Source of the DNA: Mycogone perniciosa
Taxonomy: Eukaryota > Ascomycota > Sordariomycetes > Hypocreales > Hypocreaceae
NCBI GenBank assembly: GCA_025331125.1
Contig: JAOALB010000020.1
Coordinates: 124,001-188,000, forward strand
Direction of reading: 5' to 3'
Length of the DNA: 64,000 nucleotides
Part shown: positions 34,549 to 46,307 of the stretch, one piece after another
Numbering within the stretch: position 1 is the stretch's first letter
Layout of the letters: every line of letters starts with the position of its first letter
The notes under the pieces: generated by a model
The model's input: only the letters and a program-made list of their open reading frames with translations
The model's database searches: none
Told to the model about the DNA's origin: nothing
Translations under genes and position numbers: made by a program

Positions 34549-36158
34549 ATTAGACGAACAGGGACAAAAGTCCTTGCCCCGGCTATGTGAGAGAGAGGAG
34601 CGGTCGATAACGAATGAAGGGATCTTGAAAGGAGAGGAAGCGAGCCAGACAAGAAAAACCTTGCTTCAAAGACGACAGGGAAGATGATAGTGATATATCG
34701 TCAGCAATCTCAGCGGTTCAAAGGAAGCCAGCTCGCAAACAGAGAGACGCACGGTCGAACTGACGGACGAGGTACAAATAATAAGACACACGCAGAGGCA
34801 GACACCCGAGCCGGGGGGGACCAGAAGAGGACAAGCCAAAGCCAAGTAATATTGCCTCCTCCTCCCCCATGAGTCCCATCGTGCAGATGCAATCTCTCTC
34901 GCTGTTCGTTCGTCACACGCACCCGTCATCATGAACGCTCGTTTGCTAACTCGCTCACTCCATAGGACCGGAACTTGTCCTCGCAGTTGGATCTTCCCAG
35001 AGCAGCGCCCCTGTCCCTGTCCCTGCCACTCACTCACTCACCCCCCCTGACGCATTATCGAGTGGTGGTGCAGCTGCAGTGTCTATCACTCATCCATCTG
35101 AGCTCTCCCTCTCCACCAGGATCTACTCGTATGCGGGCCGGGGGCCATCGGTTAGGCAATAGCTCAACAGCCGAGAGGCGGGAACTAGGAAATATCGGAA
35201 CCCATGCGCACGCAGCTCAGCTCAGTACGAGTATGTAGGAGGAGGAGGACGGAGTACGAGTACGGAGCACTATGTGCGTACTGCTTAGTATTCCGTACAT
35301 ATCCGCAAAGAGACTTGCCAGGGGTTCCTTCAACGCCAAGTGTGATGGGGTCGGTGGGGCGCAGAGCGGGCGCTTAACTCTGTATCTGTAGTATTATGTA
35401 CTCCGTACTATTCCAAATTTCGAAAGATATTTCAAACAGACATCCTCGTCTTTCCTCTTTCATCCACTTCGTCTGACCAACAGACACCTAAACGGGCAAA
35501 TCAAACCCATGTACTACTACTGCTAATACCACTGCTACCCCAATCCCGAAATCTGTATCCGAGAGTGGACCAACCATCAACCGAATTTTTCTTCCGCATA
35601 TGATAGTACATACATATATGCATTGCCCTGGTTGTCTGGAACCAACAGCACATGTAACATTATGTAAAGGCCTTCCGCTCGTCACATATCGGCCCGGAAT
35701 CCTACATCTATCATGTCGTACACACCACACACCGGTGAGGAGGAGAGACAAAAAAATGACAAACATTATCCTGACTGACCCACCCATCCCATGAGCACGA
35801 GCACACCATATTGTGTTGGGCGCTGCTGAGCCCTCATGTGACAGACGGTCTGTACGAGGTACTCCGTAGTGCTGCGCTGGTATGCAACCTGGTGTTGGTC
35901 CGTCCTGCTCGTCGAAAGAGACAACAACTCGGAGCGAAGTCACCCAAGTCGTGTTCTCACCACCTCGGTAAGCGCCCGTAGAGTTCCAAGACAACCTTTT
36001 GCAAATTATATCTGAATTCAATACCTAAAAAAACGCCGTTTTGCCCGAGAGCCACAAGGAGGTAAAGAAAAGAATATGGTACACCGAGACCATTTCCATA
36101 TCGACAAAAGACTCCACCAACAGGGAAATATCCAGCCAGGTCTTCAGTTTTACACACT
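34549..36158. other. Spacer with dense TACGAGTA/TACGGAGTA words
   Basis: 1.6 kb between the promoter of paralog A and the 3' end of CBF5. A cluster of TACGAG/TACGGAG words lies at 35225-35272 and more at 35398-35410. No supported gene; open frames on both strands are short and low in quality. Confidence 0.5.
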
Positions 36159-37848
36159 TTAGTCGCTGTCGCTTTCCTCAGCCTTGGCTCCCTTCTTGGC
36201 TGCCTTAGCCGCCTTCTTCTCTGCCTTCCGCTTTTTCCTCTTCGCCTTCTCCTCAGGTGTCTCTCCCTCGTGCTTCTTCCGCTTCTTCTTGTCGCCATCC
36301 TCTGCAGCCGGAGTCTCGGCCTCATCCATCTTGGTGTCAACGTCCTCCACGGCCTTCTTGGGCGTGGAAACTGGAGCCGGAGCAGCGGCGGCAGCAGCGG
36401 CCGAGGCATCCGCGCTGTAGTCCTTGTATTCGGATGTCCACTTGGCAGGAGTAGCATCATTGGGTCGGCCAAACTTGTCCAGCTTGCCATCAGCCTTCAT
36501 CTTCTTCTTCTCCTGGGCAACAGGTCCAAGGCCCCATCTCCTGGGGTACAGATCACGCTCCATAATGCATCGCTTGACCTTGGCCACGACTCCGTGGTCG
36601 CAAGTAGACATCTCGACAGTGGACATCGACGCAATACCAATGGCAATGGCCTCGCCCTTGGTCGTCATCAGGACAACCTCCTCGTGGTGCTCAATGCCGG
36701 CCTCTGTAGGGGAAAATAGTTAGCGCAAGGTCGCATAGATAGATCCGGCCAGCAAAAGTGAAAGCATACCATATCGCAGGAGACCTGGAAGCATAAGCTT
36801 CGCACCGTAGCAAACAGCGTTGACGGCGCTGTCCTTGACCACCAAGCGCTTGTACCCAGTCAACAGAGTCTCAAGCGGCGCAATCACCCTTCGCAGGTAC
36901 GACTCGTCGCGGGTGTTGTCCATAACCCACTGAGCGTCCAACACGTCATGCAGAGTAACCAGGTGCTTCGTCTCATCCATGGCACCACTTCGCACACGAC
37001 GCAGCTCCTGCATGTGCGCACCAACCCCCAGCAGCAGACCCAGGTGCACGCAAAGGGTTCGAATGTAGGTACCAGCCTCGCAGCTCACCCAGAACACACC
37101 GAGGTGGCGGTCATTGTCAAACTCAATCAACTTGCTCTCGTGAATGGTTCGGATACGCAGCTGTCGCTTGACAGCAGAGATCAGCGGCGGGCGCTGGAAG
37201 AGCGCGCCAGTCAGCGTCTCGAGGGCTCGCGCGAACTGGGCCTGGCCGCCGGGCAGCTTGCCGTGCAGGCGGATGACGGCCACGTACTCCTTTCCGGCGC
37301 CCTGCTGGGACTTGACAAGTCGAGTCGCTCGGTCGATGCAAACAATCAGACAGCCCGTGACCTTGGGGTCGAGGGTACCACTGTGACCGGTCTTCTCCAC
37401 TCTATTGATTTTTTTTCGCACACAGGCGACTCAAGTTAGCCAGAGCTCTCTCCAATTGCCAGAGGGAAAAGGCGACGAACCGGAGAATGCGCTTCATCCA
37501 GGAGACAACCTCGTGACTGGACGGGTTGGAGGGCTTGTCGAGATTGATCACACCAGAGCTAATGTACGACTTGATGTCGCGCTTCAAAGGCGAGCTTCCA
37601 TTAGGAATCGGGGTGAAATGACCCGTACGCACGAGAACTAAGAGGCGGAAATCGAGTCAGCGCAACTGCTCCTTCTCTCCTCTGCCATCCCCGAATCCAA
37701 TTGAGACCGCAGGAAGGCGCTACTCACGCTTTTCGTAGTTCTTGAGGAGGAGCGGCCACTGGCTGGTGTCAACGGCAGGTGTCACCGCCTGCGGCTTGAT
37801 CAAGTAATCCTCCTCCCCCTTCTTGGTAGTTGTAACTTCCATGCCCAT
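36159..37848 (-). CDS. CBF5: H/ACA snoRNP pseudouridine synthase CBF5 (dyskerin)
   Basis: Catalytic subunit of H/ACA snoRNPs: pseudouridylates rRNA and snRNA in the nucleolus. Exons on the minus strand: 37728-37848, 37481-37637, 36770-37401, 36159-36703 (484 aa). Order: N-terminal DKC-like region ending LLLKNYEKLLVRTGHFTPIP, VINLDKPSNPSSHEV, the TruB catalytic loop KTGHSGTLDPKVTG with Asp at about residue 104, CEAGTYIRTLCVHLGLLLG, then a PUA domain (ESYLRRVIAPLE, VCYGAKLMLPGLLRY, EEVVLMTTKGEAIAIGIA, KRCIMERDLYPRRWGLGP). The tail is Ala/Lys/Glu-rich with KKRKK clusters, as in yeast Cbf5. Intron 2 has the weaker donor GTTCGT. The ATG six bases further in (37842) is an alternative start. Confidence 0.96.
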
Positions 37849-38445
37849 CTTGACTCTTTCCCTAGTGATGTGACCGAGAGGGTTTTTTTTTGTGTTTTCT
37901 GGCAGGCGGGTTCTCGACGACGAGGCTTGGGAAGGCACGCGCTGGTCGTGATATTTTTCGGTTCCTGCTTGGTTGATGGTTGGCGAGCTCCCAATTTTTT
38001 TTTCCTGTCTGTGGGGCAGAACTTTGAACTTGTGGCACCAATTGGCCGCTAAACCATGTACGGGAAGGATAGATTAGATAGTGTATCCAAGCCACAGACT
38101 TCGCCACAGCTTTACAGAGATGAATTTTCAAGACTCCAGTCCTAATGGTGGTAGTACTCGGTAGACCCATTGAACTCTGAGCAGTCCGATGTTATTGCGA
38201 AGATGTAATATTATATGTGTTTTGTTCAGGACCTGGCGCCATCAAGGCTTGCCTAGAATGTCCATGCATCTGAGTTATCAGATCCCATCATCCCATCATC
38301 ACACCCATCCCTCTGTCACAAGAGAATTCCCCCCTCCCAACAGTATGGTATATATACTACTCCAAAACGCCATGCAAAAGAACTCAGTAGAGTACACATT
38401 TACATCGTAACCCACCCGCCGTCAACAGCAGGTCAATTTCCAGCT
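37849..38445. other. CBF5 promoter and 3' flank of paralog B
   Basis: 597 bp. On the minus strand, TTGAAAATTCATC (about 38116-38128) resembles an RRPE element and lies about 270 nt upstream of the CBF5 start. No gene seen. Confidence 0.4.
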
Positions 38446-39951
38446 CTAATCGCCGTTTATGGCGTCTCGTTCCGTCGCATCATACTGTCTTGGTGGGCTA
38501 TCCGTGCTTCTGCCATATCCGGGATGGCCTAGGATAGGAGCCTCGACATGTACTAACCCCATCATGTGTGTATGGTGGCCCCCACTCCCTGCGCTGTCGA
38601 CGTTATGCATCTCATATGATTCCTCTTTCATCTTGCCTTTATCCTCCGGTGACGTGGGCCACCGGTCATAGTTGTTTGTATCGCCAACAGCGCCGAGCGT
38701 CAGTCCGATCTCGCGAGGTGACGCCAAGGCTGTTTCTGGCCATGGCATCTGGTGTGTATCCTGTGCGCTGACAGGGCTGTTGAACTGAGAAGAATATGGT
38801 GAAAAGTACCGCGGGAAAGCCTTCTCCGTGTTAATGGTCATGGGGGAATCGTCCCATCCTCGAAGGGGACGTTGACTGACTGGCGTCTCGCCCATATCAC
38901 GTTGGAGAGGACCCGGTGATGGCCATCCACCATTGGTTCCTTTCCCGTTTGCGTAGTTGGCCTCCAGGGTCTTAAGAAACGCTCTTCTCCGTCTCTTGCC
39001 GTTCCAGATAATGGCAATACCCGCGATTATTAACAAGAAGACAAAGCAACCGACTGCAATCCCTACTTTGGCGTTGAGCGTGAGCGGTCCCTGATCAAAC
39101 CACGCGGGGTCCACCTGTGCCGTGGATGTAGAGGCGGATATATTAACCAATGTATTGGAAAACACATTGCCCTGGAGACCGATGATCATGCCAGGTTTCG
39201 GCTTTTGCTCACACCCAGCTTGAAGAACAGTGACATCTGCACGTTATGATTAGTATAGCACGAGTGTTAAGGAGTGCAGGGGGTCCACGAACAATTGGCC
39301 AGATAGTCGCTGCCCTCAATTTGCAAGCATTCGACACATCCCTGGAAATCGACATCGTCGTCAACCGGCCATTCGTTGCAGTATGCAAAATCGTTATATT
39401 TCGTTGATAAGTTTTGGTATGAAGTAGCATTCACGAAAGCGCCACATGATTTGCTTGAGACGGAGTCAGCATATACAGAGGAAAATGAAAAAAAGGGGGG
39501 ATGAAAAAGGATGCAGAAAATTCATCCACTTACTTGATGACACACGGTGAATCCTTAAAATGAGGATTTTTAGGATAGTCAAAGACGCAGGATGATACCG
39601 TATATCGCAAGTTGTCTGGCGCCGGTCAGCCATGGCCACGATCATCAGCCTCACGACGAGGGAGGAGAAAAAGAATAGCATACATAACACCGCCATGGCA
39701 TCTGTGTAATTACTGCTCGTCGCATACGTGCTTTGCAATTGGCATTGTATGCATCCCTGGAATACTTGGCCGGTTCCATCATCGTAGCCGGTGGAATACT
39801 GGTCCTGCCCGCAGACGATATCCGATACGGAGGTCGAGTCCTGGACATTGCCACACCTATCTGAACATGGCGAGCCCGGCGCAACGAGAAGGGCTTCCGC
39901 CAGAGGAAACGCCGCGCCAACGATGGCGAGATTCGTTATAATGCGCAACAT
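38446..39951 (-). CDS. PGSPC-type single-pass membrane protein, paralog B
   Basis: Exons on the minus strand: 39684-39951, 39534-39615, 39293-39453, 38446-39236 (433 aa). Signal peptide about 1-20 (MLRIITNLAIVGAAFPLAEA), then LLVAPGSPCSDRCGN, GCIQCQLQSTYATSSNY, YNLRYTVSSCVFDYP, SCGAFVNATSY, GCVECLQIEGSDYLANY and VLQAGCEQKPKPG. A transmembrane helix at about 227-248 is followed by WNGKRRRRAFLKTLEANY and a Pro/Ser-rich cytosolic tail with His/Met/Asp-rich parts. It shares both intron positions with A and C and has one extra intron (39454-39533) in the middle of the ectodomain. The tail is unrelated in detail to those of A and C. Function unknown; family membership rests on spacing of Cys motifs and splice phase. 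Confidence 0.8.
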
Positions 39952-41732
39952 GGCCTCCGAGGAGGTGACTCGAAGGAGGTGGATTATGGGAAGGGAGGCG
40001 GTAACCTTAATCGAGGCTTCGGACAAAGTCTTGGCCAGTGTCACATCCCACGACTGTGCCGAAAGGCTTTGGATTGATCGCGATTCAGAGTGGCGGATCG
40101 ACAGTCAAACAAGGCGGGGTCAGAGACAGCATATTAACATTAACGGCCGGGGATATATCTTCTCGTCGATAGTACGGAGTACGGAGTATTAGTATCAGTA
40201 TTGAAAGGAAAGGCAAAGGGCTGACCGGGCCGGGATGTGATGATATGCAGCCCTACATCTCGTATTCGTCGTCGTCACCCGTTTCTCAGGAACATGCCGC
40301 ATCTGCATCACCTTGCCTTGATCACATCAATCAATCTCCACCCTCTTCTCGCCTGTCATCTCAACCCTCTCTCTGTCTCAGCCATCGATGGCGAACGACG
40401 AAGCTAGTGGCCCATCGCCTGTGTGAACAGTCCATGTTAGCTCCAGCTCTCACGACACATATGCCGTTCTCGGCATAGTCAATACCGGCTTGGGTGCAAT
40501 GCTTGGCCAGCCTTGGTTGCCACAGCTGCAGCTTCTGATATGCTGACACGAAGACTGAGAAGATCCAGCCATTAGGAGACGGGAAACCACCAGCCGACCC
40601 TAACCCCTGCAAGGACCCCTGCTGGCTTTCACACTTTCACATCTCCATTACCAGCCACGGGTCATAATCGTCTTCCGATTGGTGGTAATGTCTGACCCGG
40701 GCGCTTAACGAGAGCCTCTGGCTGGACAGGAACTGGGATGGTGCTCTCACACCGTCCTTTGGAGGCCCTTTCGACTGATCACCATTTCTTGAGCCATTTC
40801 TTTGGTCCAAATATCCTACAACTAATACTCCGTACAGAGTACAGAGTAACACTAGCTGACGGTGCTGATCGTTTGGGGATGCAACCCTCTCGCATAGGTT
40901 GACACATTGCACATACATAGGTATGCGGGCCGGTATCCGTTTACCGATGGTACCAAAGGCAAGGGCTCAACCAACATGCATTCTGCAAACTGCAAAAGTA
41001 CCGGCTCTTTGCGTGGGTGTCCGACCGAGACAGCTTCCAACGTTATCGCAAACTACAATGAACGCCCCATCGGCTCGTCGCGATCCGCCGCTCAAGGTTA
41101 AAGCTACTGCGCAGGTTGCCGAGCAACTTTTTACTTACAGGGATGCTTCTGCTCCTTGTCTCGTCACAATATGTTCCACAGTTCCTAGACGCCATTTTAC
41201 ATGTACGAAGTACTACTCGTGTGTATGTATGTACAACAAGCGCCGCTAGAAATTCGATATCACACTCGGAAAATACCCGAGGCAAATAGTAATAGGTCAT
41301 ACCACGTAGGTAGTATATATGGAGTAGAAATACTACCCAATTCATTACACCATCGTGACCTCGGTTTATTGACAGCATCAGGCTGAGGATGTAGTACTAG
41401 TAAGCCCGCTCGATCACCTGGAAAATCGATAAATCATCAAAACATGGATTCTTAAGCGCTAAGGATTTTTACTCGTAAGCAGTTCATACAATCATCCCCG
41501 GGCTGACCCGTACAGCTACTCTACTATCATAATTCCAAAATGACATAGCCATCCAATGTAACCATCCAATCAGCTATTGACAAATTTTCCTGAAGATTCA
41601 TGCAATCCCCTGATATGGTTCCTCGGGAACCTGGCATATTATCGCAATAACGGCATGCAGCTAAACGTCCGCTAAATCAGAAAGTAACGCAAGTCATCGT
41701 AGTCACAAAACGGCGTGAAGAGTAGACAAGTC
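39952..41732. other. Spacer upstream of paralog B and downstream of NTA1-like gene
   Basis: 1.8 kb without a supported gene. Contains tandem TACGGAGTACGGAGTATT (40173-40190), CTCCGTACAGAGTACAGAGTA near 40828-40848, and scattered TACGAAGTA words. Paralog B promoter elements would lie at 39952-40300. Confidence 0.5.
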
Positions 41733-44283
41733 CTACCAAACTGAGCTCAAAGGTCGAGCAATAACGTGTCCCTGATTCTTCTCAACGCATTTCAGGGGCG
41801 ATAAGGTCCTGTCCGAGCTCCCCATAGCTGGATCTGGATCATGGACAAGGAGCATAGCAGTTGGCGTCTTGGGCTCATGATTAAAACTAGTGGTAGTCGC
41901 TGCTCTTGCCGCACTTCCATCTCTCTTGTCGTAGCTCTGCGTGGGTTTCGAGTTTGAAGGTGGAGCTGGCTTCGATGAATTAGCCGCCGCCATCGAATTC
42001 GATCGGTTTTTTCGACCCTCGGTTTTCGGTGTATTGCGACGACTAGATTGCCGTCTTCCCGTATCTGTCTCTGGTAATGGTCGGGAACGATTCCCCGATC
42101 GTCCCCTAGCTCCTGACGGATTCCGATGCCTGGTTCCAGACGGGGGGCGAGATCCATGTACAGGACAATTAGGGGAAGGATATTCTTCAATGAGCGCAAA
42201 CTGCGAAAGATCAATAGGTTCTGGATGAGCTACTTGGCCGCTGTGTGATCGCTGCCGTCCCTCTTTCGATTGACGTTGCGAAGAGCGCCGTCGGCCCCTG
42301 CCAACTTCATCGGTGCCAAGTTTCAGTGCTGTGCTGGACTGTAGAGTGTCAGCCTGAATGGCGGCATTGCTAGAAAAGCTTCGTTCAATATTGCCGTATG
42401 GGTCGTAGCTGTTCTTTTTGTGATGCCGACTTTTAGAAGCTTGCCTCGATGTTGGTAGTTTATAATCAGCATCTCGATAGTTGTTCCAGTTGGAAGAGAT
42501 GGGAGACTGTTGTCGGCTGCGCGTTCTGCTGTTGGACTTTTCGCTCCTTCTAGACTTGATCCCAATTCCGCCTTCAACGTGGTTGGTCATCTCTGGTGCA
42601 TTGCGATAGAATAGTTCAGGTGGAGCGGTCATTGGTACAGCAATTTCGGAAGCACGGCCTGGTTGATTGTTCCAGACGGAGACATCGGACCGCAGGCTGT
42701 GACGTTTCTCATCTCCAGGGGCCATATATTCGCTGTCGTATGTCGAGAAATGGAGTGTTTCCATGGCTGTTGTAGGTTGGGTTGGAGGCGACCAGTCACG
42801 CCTTGAAGTATTAACTGATGGCTTTGAGGCTCTGGAAGGAGCGACGGAATCAGAGAGCGTCAAAGCTGCGATGGAGCTCTGAAGAGGTGTGCTTCTCAGT
42901 ATCGGGGACTCGGACTCGAGATACCTCCGAAGCATGACCTGATGAGGCGGAATCTCGAGTTGTGGTTGGAAGACATCTGGCGTTGGGCTTGGTGCACTTG
43001 GTGTATTCACATAGTAACTGTCCAACTCGTCCCCAACTCGGCCATTATAGAGCCCTGCAAATTGGTGATGCTCTTGATTGTCGTAGTAATTTTCCTCCCC
43101 CTGAGCCACGGAAACAGGCACATTTGAGTGATCATTTAGTTGTCTTGTTGGGTCAGAGAGATCAAAGGAATGCTCCTCCTGGTTCTGGGGTTCATGGTTG
43201 CTTCCTGGAGAGGGCTTGTCCCCTTCATCTACCTTGACGTCTTGGGGGTGTTTGTCGTCAACTTCAACATCCTGCTCATCAGCGCGATAAACCAGCTTTG
43301 CATATGGCGGGGAGTCGGTGTCGACGACCAGGAGATTTGTTTCGCCACGGCCCAAGATGCCATACACCCAAACTTCGCCAGACCGAATGCCGATGACGGC
43401 ACTCGTGCCTGCATATGTTGCCTCGTCTTCCTGTCCACATCGATTGGCGAATACCACAATGACCTCTTGGTTAGAGTTTATGCTAATGATGGGCTCAAGA
43501 CGTGATACCCAATACAAGAGGGTATTCGTATCAGGTTCTTGCGGGGTGCTGTTGAAAGTTCGGGGGTCATCGTTTGTAAGCCATGCCATGGATACAATGA
43601 CAAGCCGAGCTCCACATTTCAAGGCGTGCTGTGCGAATTCGAATTTATTCCAGGGAGCCTCGAACTTGTAGGGACTGTAATTTGGTTAGGGGTCATAGGA
43701 TGGAGATATCGGAATAGGACTCACTTCAGATCCATGCATATTCCAATAGCCGTTCGACCGAGGCCAGGGAGACGCCCTGCAAAGAAGCCATGCGATCCTT
43801 CCAGGGCCCAGGTCTCATCGGTGTAATAGAGATGAGTTTTGCGATAGTTGGCCACCGTTTCGCCCTCGCCGTTGATGACAATGGCCGAGTTGTAGTACTC
43901 AGGGCTAGTCGGCCAGTTGAGGGTCGGATCCACCTTCTCGGGATACCCAACCAGCACAGTACAGTCGTGCTTGAGAGCTGTTGTTCGCGCCCACAGGGAA
44001 CTAATCCCTGAATTTGACTCTTCGAGAGAAGGCGAGATATGGGTGAGAGACCTGAAGTTGTACCCTAAAAGGCGAGTTAGAATTATCTTGCAGCCCCGCG
44101 GTTGAAGCCCAATTGGTTCTCCTTATCCTTCGCCAATCGCGACTCACCCGACAATGCCAGCTCAGGAAGAACCAGAAGATCTAAGTCTTCGGGGTCCGCT
44201 TTATCCAGAACAGCATCCGCCTTGGTGATGTTGTTGTCGACATCTCCGACCTGCGGCGCAAACTGGAGGCACCCAATCCTCAT
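41733..44283 (-). CDS. NTA1: Carbon-nitrogen hydrolase, N-terminal amidase (NTA1) type, with long disordered tail
   Basis: Exons on the minus strand: 44148-44283, 43725-44064, 41733-43674 (805 aa). Residues 1 to about 270 form a nitrilase fold with the catalytic triad visible: Glu41 in VLPELALSG, Lys121 in NYRKTHLYYTDE and Cys155 in GICMDLNPYKFEAPW. The DLNPYKFEAP block is characteristic of Nta1, which deamidates N-terminal Asn/Gln to feed the Arg/N-degron pathway. EEATYAGTSAVIGI-like and GEVWVYGILGRGET strands complete the fold. The remaining about 530 residues are Ser/Arg/Asn/Pro-rich, with no domain I recognise; yeast Nta1 lacks such a tail. Alternative: a related nitrilase with another substrate. 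Confidence 0.84.
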
Positions 44284-45284
44284 CTTGGTCGAATCCGCAA
44301 ACTCTCTCGACACCCTTGGCTATCAGCCCACCGTGAGACCAAAGTCCAGCGCCACCACGACCGAGGCCAACCTCGTCTCGTCTGGTCTGGTCTCGTCTCG
44401 TCTCGTCTCGTCTCGACTTGTTTGCTGTCGGCCTCCGGATCGGACAGTTAAGAGCGTCACAGCCGGAACGCGATGCGATGCGACGCTGCACAATAAATAA
44501 ACGGCATATATAGCGGCCGAGAGGTTCGTCTAAACTTTGGAGCGGGTGGAAACATTGGGGATGGACAGACCAGGCCCCAGAGTTTGGAGGTGGGGTTGAG
44601 TCCTACAAAGTAGTACATATCTACAAGCTACAAGGACTGGAACACAAGGTCACGCTACCTCTCAGCAATCCCGCACTAATCTTTCCGAAACCAGGGTGGC
44701 TGCTCAAGAGTCTCTTTTCACATCTCCAACACCTGAAAAATGATGCCGTGAATACCATTTTTTCTTCACCGTTCATTGATGGTGTCGTTTCATGCAAGGC
44801 GTGGCCCTGATGGCTTTCTGGGATACTCGAGGAATTTTTTGTGTACAAAATCCCGGTCAAGATGCACGTCCCTGAACCAACACATTGGGTACCGGCATAT
44901 CCCCAATCCTACGCATTCAGCCAACAACAGCACTCCGTTTGCCGCCCGTCTGCAGGGCTGTCGTATGGAACATAAGTGGCGTGATGCATTCCAGCATCCT
45001 GGCCGAAGTACGAGTAATACGAAGTAACGGTCCAGTGTGACCAGCCCCATGTGATCCGCCTCAAAGTTCATACTTGGCCGTCTCTCATCGCAGTCACTGG
45101 ACATGCACCTGTGCTTGGCAGATGTGGCCCCAGGAGATGCGCGAGCACTCGTTATCGAAGAGATAGTAATGCGGTATGTAGTACTTCGTATTGGATGAAA
45201 GCATCTGTATCAGACCACTTTAGATCCGACATCCATGGCCCATCCGACTCTGCTGTGCCTCAGGGCTGCGAATAGAGGCAGCTC
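44284..45284. other. Spacer with GTCTC pentamer repeat
   Basis: 1 kb between the NTA1-like promoter and the 3' end of the next minus-strand gene. A GTCTC/GTCTG pentamer array lies at about 44370-44416. TACGAGTAATACGAAGTA words occur at 45008-45025 and 45179-45190. No gene supported. Confidence 0.5.
44370..44416. repeat. Pentanucleotide (GTCTC) tandem repeat
   Basis: About nine consecutive copies of TCGTC/GTCTC with two GTCTG variants, about 100 bp upstream of the NTA1-like start codon. Confidence 0.85.
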
Positions 45285-46307
45285 TCAAGATACATCCGAG
45301 GTCCCATTGGGGCCGACATCGCCCAAATGCTCCGCACTATTCACATGATTCCATCCAAACCATGAGCTCCGAGTTCCCTGTGGACTGTGAAAGAAAAACA
45401 ATGTCAGGGACTGATCGCACACCAAGAACGAAGAACGACTGCAAAAACTTACTTCAAAAGCGTCATGATGGCCCCATCATTCTCAGCCATGTAACCCCAA
45501 GAGACAGTAAAGTTGCTGCCGACACACGGCTCCTCTGTGAAAGATGCTGTTCTTGGATCTCCCTTGACGTGGACCAGCATGTAACACCACTCTGGGTCAT
45601 AGCCCTCGCTGGTAATGTGGAAGCCCAGCCAGATTCTGTTGTTCGAGCGGATACCTGTTTTATTTTTATTTTAAGTTAGTGTGAGTTATAAAACAATAAT
45701 TATCCCATTGTCGGCTGACTTACGGAGTACCCCTGAGTACATTGCGCAGAGTCCAATTCGGGGCGTTGGCGATCGACTTTGGCTCCTCGCGCTTCAATTC
45801 TTGCAGAGGTTCCGACTGGTTAGTTCGGCCGATGTGCACCTTGGGCCACCTGATATCTTCTTCTTCAATCCAAAAGATTGTCTTGCTGTTCGATTCAAAG
45901 TTGACAACCGTCAACCACACAGTGCCCTCGTCATGTTTGCTGCTTATGGAGTATTTGGGAAAGTTGATACAGGGGACATTGTTAAAATCCGTCTGGTTAG
46001 CTGGCTTGCCATCCGCTTCGGTAATTCTGAACTCGCAGCCCTCGAAAATGCCATCACCTTTGTAGATCAGGAATGAATATACACAGCAGTCATCTCGGCA
46101 AGCTTGTGTGATGAAATGGATGGCGGCCCTGTCGTCTTCAATCCCGTAGTGATGGAGTGGTAGAATGTTGTGGCAGCCATAGCCAAGAGAAATGATGGCC
46201 AGAAAAAAGAACAGCACATGACCGGAAGAGGGAGTTTTGGCAGCAGATGGAATGGATCGTGTTAACGCAGCGATTGTAGTTATTGGACACTGGTGAAAAG
46301 TCTCCAA
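45285..46307 (-). CDS. Hypothetical exported protein, start codon unresolved
   Basis: Three exons on the minus strand: 45731-46307 (5' limit uncertain), 45453-45654, 45285-45384 (about 292 codons). A signal-anchor-like segment HVLFFFLAIISLGYGC is followed by CRDDCCVYSFLIYKGDG, FEGCEFRITEADGKPA, WLTVVNFESNSKTIFWIEE, then across intron 1 RNVLRGIRSNNRIWLGFHI, DPEWCYMLVHVKGDP, EEPCVGSNFTVSWGY, and a short third exon ending NGTSDVS. Two clean introns with conserved frame and strong exon-like composition support a real gene. However, exon 1 has no ATG in frame between the upstream stop (46319) and the hydrophobic segment. Either an upstream exon supplies it, a non-AUG start is used, or the start is lost. 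I do not recognise the family. Intron 1 uses a weak donor (GTACTC). Confidence 0.55.

Noticed and set aside
35488..36021. 177-codon minus-strand open frame downstream of CBF5
   Set aside because: No recognisable features; it lies in a word-repeat-rich spacer.
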